From CAVRXZ01 sp963773035 (lineage in GTDB: Bacteria > Acidobacteriota > Vicinamibacteria > Vicinamibacterales > CAVVIG01), in the NCBI GenBank assembly GCA_963773035.1, contig CAVYZX010000008.1, positions 144,232 through 208,231 of the forward strand: a stretch of 64,000 nt of DNA, in the 5' to 3' direction. Made by a program: the position numbers and the translations under genes. The notes beneath the pieces are model-generated. The model was given only the letters and a program-made list of their open reading frames with translations. It was not told the origin of the DNA and did no database searches. Each line of letters begins with the position of its first letter. Position 1 is the first letter of the stretch. Below are positions 10,070 to 19,291 of the stretch, one piece after another.

Positions 10070-10282
10070 CACGAGGATCTCTTCGCGCTCGCGCCCGGCG
10101 CGTTCGCGAGGAGCTGCTCGGCAGTCGAGGGCGTCCTGCCGAATTCTTCGACTCAGCGGCCTGATCGCCCCATCGTCGAGGCGTTTGCCCAGCAGACGCC
10201 GCTTCCCGGTGTGTCTGGTGCTGGCGTCTACCAGCGCGCCATCATGCTGTTGTCTGTTCACCAAGCTGTTGTCACTGGGTAA
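10070..10282 (+). pseudogene. 3' end remnant of a second asnB-like gene
   Basis: Translation gives EELLGSRGRPAEFFDS and then, after one frame step near 10165, IVEAFAQQTPLPGVSGAG and VYQRAIMLLSVHQ. This parallels the AsnB C-terminus just upstream (SKLPEFFRSEAYRPVVEAF and LYQRAIMLLSVQ). Only the last 65 or so residues exist; everything 5' is missing. The remnant is GC-richer than the intact asnB, so it is a divergent paralogue rather than a recent duplication. It begins 26 bases after the glycosyltransferase stop. Confidence 0.7.
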
Positions 10283-10294
10283 AGGTTGCGCATC

Positions 10295-10490
10295 ATGAAT
10301 GCCGAGCAGAGGTCCTCGCAGGCGGCCGTGCAACCCTGGCCGGATTGGACCTGTCCCGACCTGCTCGGACCGAATGGAGGAACGGCCCGGCGCCCTGGTG
10401 TGCGGTCGAGGTCATCAACACCCGATTCTCGACGGGATACCGCGGTTCGTCCCCTCGGCTGAACTATGCCTCTGCGTTCGGTTTGCAGTG
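10295..10490 (+). pseudogene. 5' fragment of a SAM methyltransferase with Trm112-like N-terminus
   Basis: It starts with ATGAATGCCGAGCAG 12 bases after the asnB remnant. Across several small frame steps it reads PWPDWTCP, ERPGALVCGRGHQHPILDGI, PRFVPS and NYASAFGLQW. This is the N-terminal signature of glycan-locus methyltransferases, in which a short cysteine-bearing Trm112-like segment (CP...LVC..GH.FPI.DGIPRFV) precedes Y..SFG.QW. Nothing of the SAM-binding domain follows. At about 10490 it meets, tail to tail, the truncated 3' end of the minus-strand glycosyltransferase. The assignment rests on the motif string only. Confidence 0.55.
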
Positions 10491-11417
10491 GCTGGGGACC
10501 AGCAAGCCAACCTTACCACTGTCAAGGACTTCCGAGCACTGCCCGATATCCGTCGCCACCGCAGCCAGACTTGCCATGCCATATTCGATCAGCGAGAGCC
10601 GGGAGACCCTCGGACATCGACGCCAGCACGCCGATGTCGCACGCCTTCAGGATGGCCGGGACGTCTGGGCGCGAGTCCAGCCACGTGACATGCCCCCGCA
10701 GGCCGTTCGTCGCGGCTTCTCTTATGACCTCGGCGTGGTAGTCCGCCTGGTTCGCCCCTCCCAGGAGAATGAGATGTGCCTCCGGCACTTTCCGAAGCAC
10801 CAGGCGAAAGGCGCGGAGTAGATTGAGGTGATCCTCCCGGCGAAAGTTGGCAACGTTCACGATCCGGGAGCCAGCCACGCCGGGTAACTGCGGAAGCGGC
10901 CCTTCAATCTTCGGCTCGCATACGAAGTTGGGCAGGTACCACACTGCTCAGCCGGGACCTGCAACTGTTTGGTCGCCCATTCGACCAGGGGGCTGTTCAC
11001 GGGAATGATCCCGTCCATGCCACGCGCAGCCAGCCAGTACACCCACCGCGGACGTTCGTCGTAGGTGTACCGGCCGCAGTGATCGTGCCAGATGATCTTC
11101 ACCGCGCGCGGAAACAGGCGCGCCAACAGGCTGTAGAAAATGGCGTACCCATGCGCATGCACGATGCGGATGTCGTGCTCACGGATGTACTGCCCGAAGG
11201 CATTCAACGACCGAAGGTCCACCTTGCCGCTACGCCGCAAGCGCAGGCGCCGGACGTCGCCGGCGAATCCCACCTCCATCGGCCCCTCGCCGCGGTGGTA
11301 ACAGACGTGCGATACGAAACGATCACGCGGGAGGGCGTTGGCGATGTTGACCACCATCCGCTCCAGGCCCCCGGCTTTCATGGCGTCGCAGACCTGCATG
11401 ACGGCAATCTTGTCCAT
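10464..11417 (-). pseudogene. glycosyltransferase family 4, frameshifted and 3'-truncated
   Basis: It starts at ATG 11417 with MDKIAVMQVCDAMKAGGLER, a classic GT4 beginning, and continues with HDIRIVHAHGYAIFYSLLA and GIIPVNSPLVEW. A frame step near 10940 leads to WYLPNFVCEPK and NVANFRREDHLNLLRAFRLV, and then LILLGGANQADY. A second step near 10595 restores LSLIEYGMASLAAVATDIG, then VLDSGKVGLLVPSHC before a stop at 10464. The normal family ending (about 50 residues after the VPP block) is missing, and the break coincides with the broken methyltransferase on the other strand. The donor site region EGLP...EYGMA is present. Non-functional as it stands. Confidence 0.75.
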
Positions 11418-11517
11418 CTAGGCGAGCTCTCGCTGCGGATGCAGCCCTTCCGAGCGGGTACGCCACGCGGGCACGTGCGACAGGTCGGGAATCGCGGCCC
11501 GCGAAATGACGAGATCC

Positions 11518-11636
11518 TACCAGTAAGCTTGAAGCAGGACTTCCGTATCCGAAGTCGATTGGAAGCTGCCACCACCCCGTTCCAGGTCCTTGCGCAGCTC
11601 ACGGTAATTATAGATCTCGCCGATGAACACCTGGAC
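11518..11636 (-). pseudogene. internal fragment of an asnB glutaminase domain
   Basis: On the minus strand the frame reads GEIYNYRELRKDLE, then SFQSTSDTEVLLQAYW before a stop. This corresponds to the FNGEIYN...SDTEVLLH region, residues about 75-115 of AsnB, and resembles the intact gene at 7034 (FNGEIYNHRELRHDLEARG). Nothing recognisable as AsnB lies on either side, so the fragment is cut at both ends. It is the third asnB-like piece within 5 kb. It lies upstream of, and in the same direction as, the truncated glycosyltransferase at 10464-11417. Confidence 0.65.
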
Positions 11637-11749
11637 ATGCCGCGACCCGGCCGTCGGCCGCCGAATGTGCGAACATTGCTATGGATCCGAAATAAAGAAG
11701 AATGTCTACAGCGTAACGACTTCTGCGCTGGCTCATTCGCATCAGGTTT

Positions 11750-12389
11750 GGCTTCACGGTGCAACGCTTCTACGCACTTCTGGGCGGCCGTTGCCGTATT
11801 TGGGCGTTCGAGCCGATGCCGAGGAACCTGGAGTTGCTCGAGCGCAATGTCAGCAAGCTTCGAGGTACGGCGACAATCGTCAGGAGCGCGGTAGGAGATC
11901 CGGGACGGTAGCGCGCGCCTCAGCGATAACCTCCACCACGGCGGTCTCTCGCGCCTCGACAGTCTCGGGCCCATCCGTCCCCAGGATGCGTCCTTTTGGA
12001 AGACCACCAACGAAATCGACGTTCCGATACTGACTCTCGATACCTTCATCGCGGCGTCGAGCGATCTTCGTCCGACTTTCATCAAGGTGGACGTGGAAGG
12101 CGCGGGACACCTGGTAATCAATGGCGCGCGACAAGTGCTGGCGCAGCACAAGCCCATGATCAGCTGCTCGTTTCACTCCGATGAGGAACAAAACGGGGTG
12201 CTCGGCGTACTCGAGGAGCACGGGTATGGCGGAGTCATCATCGGCCTCGACGGAACATGTCGCTGGTGCAATCTGCGCGCCTCCACGGGCAATTACGTCC
12301 ATCCGGAGGACGAGAGGGCCCGCGGCTTTGGTCCAAATAGCGGAGAGACGGACTCAGGTCTTCATCCTCCCGGCGACCTGAGAGGATAG
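11750..12389 (+). pseudogene. FkbM-family methyltransferase, 5'-truncated and frameshifted
   Basis: It reads GFTVQRFYALLGGRCRIWAF, then EPMPRNLELLERNVSKLRG and IVRSAVGD in frame 2. After a step near 11895 it continues in frame 3 with LHHGGLSRLDSLG, NEIDVPILTLDTFIAASSDL and FIKVDVEGAGHLVINGARQV. The EPMPRN, LDTF and KVDVEGA blocks are diagnostic for FkbM. The segment before GFTVQRF, which should carry the DxGANIG SAM loop, is absent: a stop lies just upstream, and the previous bases belong to unrelated sequence next to the asnB fragment. The C-terminal tail after HPEDERARGFG may be out of frame. Probably inactive. Confidence 0.7.
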
Positions 12390-12622
12390 TCTCTGATATA
12401 GGCGGCCTGTCTGTTGACGCTGCGCCCTCCGCGTTAACGGAAGATGCCTTGTCAGACTCCCGCTCACTTCTGCGACAGCAGCCAGCGCGAACCGCTCACC
12501 CGGGCCCGTTGCCGGAAAGGGTCGCAGCCGGTGGTCGGTGGTGCCGTAGAAGGTAGACTGAAGAGCGTCGCGCAGACGCGAAGCGCCAGACCCGGCCGCC
12601 TTGTCCTGGGAGCCCTTAACGA

Positions 12623-14046
12623 ATGTTTCTCGCCGTCTTTCACCCCGACCAGGAACGAAACCGGGAGATCCTGGTGATCGCGGAGCGGCTCGCCCGATCG
12701 ATCTACGGGATCGGCGAGATCGTCACGAAGGAGGTTCAAGGAGCGGCCGTCCTGCTCGGGAAGGAGCCCGGTCTGGCTCCTGTATGGGCCGCGAACGCCC
12801 GCGGCTGGATCGTGATCCAGGGACTGCTCTTCGACGCGAGGGCCGCGGATCCCGCGGTCGACCCAGCGGAGGTGCTGACGTATCTTCAAGAGGATGCGCC
12901 CGATCTGAACCGGTTCGAAGGGGCCTTCTCGCTCCTGGCGTGGGATGGCAAGGAGAGGAAAGCGCTCGTCCTCGGCGATCAGGCGGGTACCCTGCGGACG
13001 TTCTACGGGCGGTTCGGTGGCGGCGCCTACGTCTCGTCGTCCTCCCTGCTGGCCGCGAAGGTTCTAGGGCCTGGGGTTGAGCCCGGACGGCGCGAGGGAG
13101 TTCCTCGGGCGCGGCTGCATCACGGCGCCGAACACGCTGTTCGACGGCATGAGGTGCCTCGATGTGGGCCTGAGCGCCGAGTTCCGCGAGAGCCAGTTCG
13201 CAACTCGCCGGCACTGGGAGATGGTGCGGGATTTCGGTCGCATGTCGTTCAGCGATGCCGTCGAGGGCCTCGTGCGAGCTCGCAGTCGACCGCACCCGCA
13301 GGTTCAGCAAGCTCAAGTCGCCCGTGCTGTACGACCTCACGTCGGGGTACGACTCGCGCTTCAACATCTGCGCCGCCGTCGCGGCCGGGATCCCCTTCGG
13401 GGTGACGGTGAACGGACCCGACACGTCGATCGAGGTGCGGATCGCCAAGAAGGTGGCCGGCCTGCTCGGAGTCAGGATGCACCACTTCGATCCGGCGAAG
13501 GTGTGGACCCGGCCGATCGACGCGTCGATGCGCCGCGAGCTCGTGTACCGCACCGGAGGCGGGCTCAGGTTCCCGGAGGCGTATCACCACCTGCTCACCC
13601 GGCCTTCGCTCGCCGTCACCTACGGGCTGCACGTAGGCGGGGGAGTCGGCACCGACATCTTACGCTATCACGCCTGGAGCCACGAGCTGTACCGGATCGG
13701 CCGCAGGCGGAAGGCGGACGTGGACAGTCTCATGCGCTACCGCGTATTCCAGGGGGGCCCCCCGCCTCCCGGGCTGTTCCGCCGATTGCGTCAACACGCC
13801 AGATGCTCGAGGCGTCCAGCACGCCGACGGTTCCGTGGCGCTACAAGCCTCAACGCGCTGCCGCCACTGGCATGTGCGGGGATTCCGATCCGGCCGAGAT
13901 GGCGGACACGGAGGCCCTCGCGCGCGACTGGGTCGAAGGATGACTCGTTGCCGGACGTCCTCCGACCGACGCGATCTGAATCCAGGTGCCACACTCTTTC
14001 CTGGTACTCAGCGTCATGGACGGTCAGGGACCGCCCCTACAGTTAA
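12623..14046 (+). CDS. asparagine-synthase-like protein, frameshifted, lacking the N-terminal Cys
   Basis: It begins ATG 12623 with MFLAVFHPDQERNR; there is no CGIAG start, so the glutaminase nucleophile is missing. The first domain still resembles the Ntn glutaminase fold (LNRFEGAFSLLAWDGKERK, LGDQAGTLRTFYGRF). After +1 steps near 13075 and 13265, the synthetase part reads LYDLTSGYDSRFNICAAV, a PP-loop variant SGxDS, then FPEAYHHLLTRPSLAV and GTDILRYHAWSHELYRIG. After about 13790 the frame stays open to 14046 but no longer looks family-like, so the true C-terminus is uncertain and may be truncated. Such Cys-less members probably use ammonia or another amine. GC content is higher than in the asnB at 7034. 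Confidence 0.65.
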
Positions 14047-15213
14047 GAGCGCAACTCGCATAACGACCTAAATGCCTTCTCGTATGCGGCTCCGTTGTGG
14101 ACAAGGCAAAAGCGCTCCATCACCCGGGAGTGCCCGTTATCAGCGATCATTTTCCGTAGCTCACTATTTCTGAGCACACGCCGTATTCCTTCAGTCAACG
14201 CTGCCGGATTGTCAGGCTCTACCAGGATGCCGCTCTTTTCGTGCTCGACGATTTCCGGAATCCCGCCAACCGCCGTGGCCACGACCGGCTTCCTACAGGC
14301 CATGGCCTCTATGAGGACAATGCCGAACGGCTCCTCTCTCGATGGAAGAACAAAGACTTCGCAACCCTGCAGCAGTTGTGCGATCTCCGCCGCGCCCTTC
14401 TGTCCAAGAAACTGAGTTTGCTTGCGAATTCCCAAAGACGTGGCTAATTCCTCCAACTCCATCCGCATTGGACCTTCTCCGGCAAGCACCACATTCAAAG
14501 AGGGATCGTCTACGAGCAAAGGTTTCGCGGCGCGCAGCAGGACATCGATTCCCTTGTAGTCGTCAAGGGCGGCAACACACAGTATGTAGGGATTGTGTCC
14601 TGTCGTGCGTGCTCCGTTTTCCGCAGGGATGAATTCAGCCGGATTGACACAGTTGTGGATAAATACCGTTCTATCTCGAAGCTGCGGGAATACTTCCAGG
14701 AGTTTCTTTCGGAAGGCATCGGACGGCAAAACAATCAGGTCGGAGGAATCCATCAACAGCCTGAATGCGCGCGAGTATTTCTCTTTGGGCCTCGAAGGTC
14801 CACTGTGGATGAGAAACGCGTCACGGCCATGTACTGAAGTAACCAGTCGAAACGTCAATAGCCACTTGCAAATAGCAAAGTAGAAGAAGTTGTCTATTGG
14901 ATAATGCAGATTGACAACATGAATGCGGCGGCGTCTCAGGAACCAGAGAAGCTGAGGAAGAACGATTGGAAACAAGAACGGAAACGCGAGACCGCTTATC
15001 AGCCGTCGCGGCTTGACGAAAGGAAAGCCCAGTCTGAGTTCGACTCCTTGGAAGCCCTGTTTCGTAATCTTGGTTTTCAGGTACAACCGAGGGGCCTGAG
15101 TGAAGAAAAAGAACCGTGTGTCCGCGCGCCTGCAAGTATCTGGCAAGGTTCTCCGCTACAGATACCACGCCGCCACGTTCCTCATCCCAAGGAACAACAA
15201 GCAGAACGTTCAT
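14043..15213 (-). CDS. glycosyltransferase family 4, one frameshift
   Basis: The start MNVLLVVPWDEERGGVVSV (ATG 15213) includes the GGV loop of GT4 enzymes. A single frame step near 15100 leads to FQGVELRLGFPFVKPRR, a hydrophobic stretch LAFPFLFPIVLPQLLWFL, VTSVHGRDAFL, the hinge FIHNCVNPAEFIPAENG and LCVAALDDYKGIDVLLRA. The donor site is VFVLPSREEPFGIVLIEAMA, with the EPFG...E pattern. About 390 residues when joined, a normal length. The hydrophobic segment suggests membrane association. It is the last gene of a minus-strand group with the methyltransferase upstream at 15402-16278. Lower GC than the neighbouring asparagine-synthase-like gene. Confidence 0.83.
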
Positions 15214-15401
15214 AGAACGAGCAGAGGATTCAGAGAAGGCAGTGTAAAGATTGGCAACGGTTGTCTGGTTTCGATGGAGGACTCGAGCGCGTCGTCTGGT
15301 GGTTTCTCAGAACTTCCAAACGAGAGCTTCGCGGACCGAGGAAAAGCTAATCGGGCGAATGTTGCTGTTTTCCGGAAAACCAGACAAGCTTGCCACGCCC
15401 G

Positions 15402-16278
15402 TCATGCTCTGTGCCCGGTGATCCAAAGAAACCAGCCAAAACGCCGTGCCCAGACCTTCGTACCGAATCGAGGCCACAGCAACCCGAGGCCGGGCCACAA
15501 CCACAAGAATAGGCCAGCCGATCCGGTATCCAGTACGCTACAGCGCAAATCATTGCTGTATCGCTTGAAGATGGCTTCCAATTCCGACCGGGTCACCGGC
15601 CAAGTATACGGGTTTCCTTCCTCCCTTGAGGCATCCGCATAGCGGCTGGCCAACTCGAGGGGGCTGAGGAACTCGCTCTCGAAATGCAGAAATCCCTCAA
15701 TGAACCGCATCGTGTATCTGTAAAGAAATGAATTTCGATTGTACAGCATGATACCGAATCCACCACCCGGTCGGGTTACACGCATCATTTCTGCAACAGA
15801 TTTTTCCAAGTTGGGGGAATGGTGCAGGACGCCCCATGAATAAGCGTAGTCGAATGTTCTGTCCTCGAAGGACAGTTCATTCGCGTCTTCCAAACGGATT
15901 TCTCCCTCCAGCCCGTAGGTCTCAAAACGCTTCTTGGTTTGCTGGATGGAAATTGGATTCAAGTCCACCGCTGTCACCTTCATCCCACGCTTCGCCCAGA
16001 TTCATGGCCATGGTACCTAAACCACAACCTACTTCAAGGACCCTGCTGCCTGCTGGGTACTCCTCGTAAGGGAATAGCTGATCGAAGGGCGTCTTCTGTG
16101 GAGCGTGTACACCGGTTGTAGAACTCCCATCCAGCCTCTCAAAGAAGGCCTTGCTTCCCATCGCGAGTTCCTTGCCTTCATACGAAGTCTCACCGTGGAC
16201 TTCCCCATAGGTCATCGGGTTGTCCGCCCACCATTTCTGGATTTCGTCTTTCACCGAAACAGCCTGGCTCTTCGTCAT
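15402..16278 (-). CDS. class I SAM-dependent methyltransferase, one frameshift
   Basis: ATG 16278 (MTKSQAVSVKDEIQKWW) has GGGAAGGAG 6 bases upstream and is preferred to the in-frame ATG at 16296. SAM motif I is SRVLEVGCGLGTMAMNLGE. A frame step near 15985 leads to VTAVDLNPISIQQTKKRF, LEDANELSFEDRTFDYAYSW and GVLHHSPNLEKSVAEMMRV. A hydrophobic, aromatic-rich C-terminus (LFLWLWPGLGLLWPRFG) suggests contact with the membrane. The N-terminal WWADNPMTYGE segment is typical of methyltransferases in glycan or lipid-linked sugar loci. About 290 residues joined. It lies between a hypothetical fragment upstream and a glycosyltransferase 188 bases downstream. Confidence 0.8.
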
Positions 16279-16292
16279 CGATGCTCCTTCCC

Positions 16293-16640
16293 TCATCGGC
16301 GCCGCCGAACGAAATCAGCGCCGATGAGAAATGGCGTCACCAGGAGCATCGCCACCATCACGGCGAATTCGACAATCATCGTCCTTTCCAGAAATCGGCG
16401 CCTCCGAAGCCGCCTCCTGGTCGCTTCGTTCAGAAGGAAGTCGCGCCTTCGTCCGTTCAACACTCTCACGCCCGCCCACGGCTTCTTCAAGCGCGCGATT
16501 TCCGATTCGATCGCAGCAAATCCCAACCCGATCGAATCGGGATACAGGAGGATTATCTTATCCGCCTCCTCCGCCTGCTTCCTCCAATCGACCGTCTGGT
16601 CGATGTTAGTCCCCTCAGGATACCGTTCTGCGAATAGGCC
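16293..16640 (-). pseudogene. 3' part of an unrecognised gene with C-terminal membrane anchor
   Basis: The minus-strand frame that ends at 16293 reads LFAERYPEGTNIDQ, then VDWRKQAEEADKIILLYPDS, IGLGFAAIESEIARLKKPW, and a basic stretch followed by one hydrophobic helix IVEFAVMVAMLLVTPFLIGA, ending in FVRRRR. Its stop overlaps the ATGAGGG just before the methyltransferase, as in a co-transcribed pair. Upstream of about 16640 the frame hits a stop, and no start codon with a ribosome site is evident, so the gene looks 5'-truncated. I do not recognise the family. A soluble domain with one C-terminal anchor would face the cytoplasm or periplasm; which one is not clear. Confidence 0.45.
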
Positions 16641-16867
16641 AGCATGTATGACTCGTTCCTGGGGTTAGCCTTAGACCAAATCGCTCTCCTGTACAAGGCA
16701 TGTGGAGTGCGTCTGGCTGGGACTTGTTCACAAACTCTTCTCCCACGGTTGACTGTAAAGTCCCACGACGTCAATCCCATTTCTCAGTCCCCTAGGTTCA
16801 ACTGTCAATTTATCCGAGCATACTACGGCAAGTTCACCGGAAGGTCGCCTGCGATTGTCGCCGTTGT

Positions 16868-16964
16868 GACCGACACGCAACAGTTGTTCGAGGTACGGGT
16901 GTCACGAAGGCAATTACGGGTTGCGCAACATCCTCAGCGCCGCACGTGCGGAAGAGAAGTAGGC
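16868..16964 (+). pseudogene. 3' end remnant of the secreted family of 6007-7014
   Basis: If one extra G near 16889 is ignored, the frame reads DTQQLFEYGCHEGNYG, then LRNILSAARAEEK and a TAG stop. This is nearly identical to the end of the gene at 6007-7014 (DTQQVFEYACHEGNYG, LSNILSAARAEEK), and the DNA matches at most positions. It is closer to that gene than to the paralogue at 19292. Nothing of the rest of the gene precedes it. The position, on the far side of the glycan genes from the intact copy, suggests that recombination or insertion separated an ancestral tandem pair. Confidence 0.8.
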
Positions 16965-16996
16965 GCCAGAGCGCACTGGCCGGCCACGCGAAGGCG

Positions 16997-17818
16997 TTAA
17001 TCGCTGTTCGGTCGAACGGCCCGGAACACTCCTTGCGGGATTTCGTCTGACGTTCGCGGATCAGGCTCTACGAGAAATCCGTGCGCTTCGAGGAACTCTC
17101 CTAAGTGTCTGAAGCCCAATGCCTTGGGGCCAGCAGGCGCCGGATGCCATTCACCGACGATGCGTTCGATTCGGCCAAGGAGCTCGGGCGAAAGTCCCAT
17201 CAGAATCTCGTACTCGCTGCCTTCGCAGTCGATTTTCAGAAGGTGGCAGGTCTTCACATCATTCGTTTCGAAAATCTGAGGGAGGGTTACGGAATCGATC
17301 ACGAGCCTTCGTGAGTATGCACGGCTGCTCAAGCTGTGCCCCCAATTGGTCGTAGCTCTGAACAGCGTCTTAGGACCAGATGTGGCGGCGACTGCGCACT
17401 TGAAAGTCCTGACGTTGGTGAGTCCGTTTCGAGCAACGTTTCTCGTCAACAGTCGAAAGTTGGCTGGATCGGGCTCGTAAGAAAAGACGACGCCCTTTGG
17501 CGCTTGTGACGCGGCGAGGACTGCAAAACTGCCTAAGTGGGCGCCAATGTCAATCACGGTCGGGCAGGTTCCGATTGTCGTCTGGGCAACCTGATATTCA
17601 TCGCAATCGATGACTTCGTGTAATACCTGCAAGTCTGGCGTAGCCGGACGATATTCAAAGTGGAGTCCCTGCTTCTTGCACGTCCGCGTGCTGAGAACCG
17701 GTACGATCTGAAAAATCACTTGAGCGATCAGAGAAGGGACTTGCGTGATAATCCAAGGCAGCCGTCTGTCTATGAAAAGAATCTTGAGACCGCGCCTGAA
17801 CGATTGCGTAAAGCTCAT
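16997..17818 (-). CDS. FkbM-family methyltransferase
   Basis: 273 residues, intact. SAM motif I is TVIDIGAHLGSFAVLAAS; motif II is SYEPDPANFRLLTRNVARNG; the FkbM hallmark is LLKIDCEGSEYEILMGL. An N-terminal hydrophobic region (LPWIITQVPSLIAQVIFQIV) may associate with the membrane. It transfers a methyl group from SAM, probably to a sugar hydroxyl, as its context between glycan genes suggests. Unlike the FkbM pieces at 1-900 and 11750-12389 it is complete. Base composition is lower in GC than the neighbouring MetE-like gene. It lies 74 bases downstream of that gene on the same strand and may or may not be co-transcribed with it. Confidence 0.88.
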   Translation of the reverse strand: MSFTQSFRRGLKILFIDRRLPWIITQVPSLIAQVIFQIVPVLSTRTCKKQGLHFEYRPATPDLQVLHEVIDCDEYQVAQTTIGTCPTVIDIGAHLGSFAVLAASQAPKGVVFSYEPDPANFRLLTRNVARNGLTNVRTFKCAVAATSGPKTLFRATTNWGHSLSSRAYSRRLVIDSVTLPQIFETNDVKTCHLLKIDCEGSEYEILMGLSPELLGRIERIVGEWHPAPAGPKALGFRHLGEFLEAHGFLVEPDPRTSDEIPQGVFRAVRPNSD

Positions 17819-17892
17819 GCCTCTTGGTCTTCACGATACCATCAACAATCGGATCCGGAGGAGCGCGAAGGCGTAACCGAGCGAGGGACGAA

Positions 17893-19026
17893 TCACGAAT
17901 GCCAGAGGGCCTTGGTTGCCAACACGGCTCCATCGGCCAGTGCTTTCAGCTTCGCCCGCGCGATCTGTGGGTGGACGCGCATTCCCAGCCCGCAATCGGT
18001 ACCAGCGACGACACGTTCTCGGCCGACGAGGCTTGCAAACCGGCCAATTCGATCGGCCACGACCTCGGGATGTTCGACGACATTTGTCGCATGGCTGACG
18101 ACGCCCGGGATCAGGATCTTGCTTTCCGGCAACTTCACTTTCTTCCAGATCTTCCACTCGTGTTCGTGCCGGGGATTGGCTGCCTCGACTGAATAAGCGC
18201 CGGCTTTGACCTTGAGCATGAGATCGACGACGTGCTCCAGCGGCAAATCGTGGGTGTGAGGCCCGTGCCAGCTCCCCCAGCAGATGTGATAGCGGATGCG
18301 ATCCTCCGGGAGTCCCTCCAACGCGTGGTTGAGCGCCTCGATGCGGACGACTGCGATCTTCCGGTACTCCTCGATGCTCGGCGTCGGCACGATCATGTCG
18401 TAGGTGTCCGGCAAGGCGGGGTCGTCGATTTGCAGCACGAAGCCGGCATCGACGATGGCTTTGTACTCGTGTTTCATCGCGTCGGCGAGCGCAAACAGAA
18501 ACTCCTCGTCGTTCCGGTAGTGCTCGTTATGGAAGAAGTGCTCCAACCACCCGGGTGCCAACACACACATGAAAGCTTCTTCGACTTTGACGGCCGCTTC
18601 CGATAGCGAAGCTTTGAACAACGCCGTGTCTTTTTTGACCTCTTCATTTCCGATGTAGGAGACGGGCCCGGTGCAGACCACGCGCTCGGTTGGAGTCGGC
18701 CAATTGAGCGTCTTGTAGAAGTCCGCGAACTCGATCCGCTCGCCGGTACGGAGCGACATCCAGCCCGGGTCGTCCGGGTTCACCGTACGGGACGTGAGAC
18801 CGGCGAGACGGCGGCCATAGTAGGGCAGGCCGAAACCCACCTTGCCCAGCTCGCCGTCGCTGACGACGTCGATGCCGGCGCCCGCCTGCTCGCGGATGAC
18901 TTTCACCATCCGGCTCTGCAGCGCCGCCGCGTCACCGGCGTCGCTTGATCGGGCCATCTCCTGCCAGTCGCGGCCGTCGAGTCGGCCGGCGTGTGTCGTG
19001 AGGATGCGATCGGTACTGTGTTTCAT
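17893..19026 (-). CDS. cobalamin-independent methionine synthase-like zinc methyltransferase (MetE C-terminal family)
   Basis: 377 residues from ATG 19026. It corresponds to the catalytic C-terminal barrel of MetE alone. The beginning TTHAGRLDGRDW and DVVSDGELGKVGF are typical. The zinc site is visible: His and Cys in YHICWGSWHGPH, Glu in YSVEAANPRHEHEW, and Cys in VVAGTDCGLGMRV, matching the H-x-C, E, C ligand set. Short MetE-like proteins of this kind are annotated as putative 5-methyltetrahydropteroyltriglutamate--homocysteine methyltransferases, but many lack the N-terminal domain needed for folate binding and may transfer methyl groups between other thiols or methylated substrates. Intact frame. 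Role in this locus not evident. Confidence 0.85.
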   Translation of the reverse strand: MKHSTDRILTTHAGRLDGRDWQEMARSSDAGDAAALQSRMVKVIREQAGAGIDVVSDGELGKVGFGLPYYGRRLAGLTSRTVNPDDPGWMSLRTGERIEFADFYKTLNWPTPTERVVCTGPVSYIGNEEVKKDTALFKASLSEAAVKVEEAFMCVLAPGWLEHFFHNEHYRNDEEFLFALADAMKHEYKAIVDAGFVLQIDDPALPDTYDMIVPTPSIEEYRKIAVVRIEALNHALEGLPEDRIRYHICWGSWHGPHTHDLPLEHVVDLMLKVKAGAYSVEAANPRHEHEWKIWKKVKLPESKILIPGVVSHATNVVEHPEVVADRIGRFASLVGRERVVAGTDCGLGMRVHPQIARAKLKALADGAVLATKALWHS

Positions 19027-19291
19027 GGTCAGCTTCTGGTAAAGGATCGGTTTCTGCTGGAGTACGTGACCTCGGTGGCCCGTTAGGCGGCCTCAACCCG
19101 GGATCTTGTACTCGTTTCAAGCACCTCCAGCCAAGAGGAAACGCGCATAACGGGCTAGGCGCGCAAGCGTGCCTGCAAGGAAGCGGAAATCCACTAATGG
19201 CGTGTATTGGCTGAATCAGTACCGGTCACGACGTTGAACGCAGAGGACGCGGAGATCGCGGAGTATCATACCGTCACGAAGGAGATTTCTC

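Noticed and set aside
11079..11894. 271-residue plus-strand frame across 11.1-11.9 kb
   Set aside because: It runs opposite the glycosyltransferase gene and the asnB fragment and shows no domain; judged a shadow.
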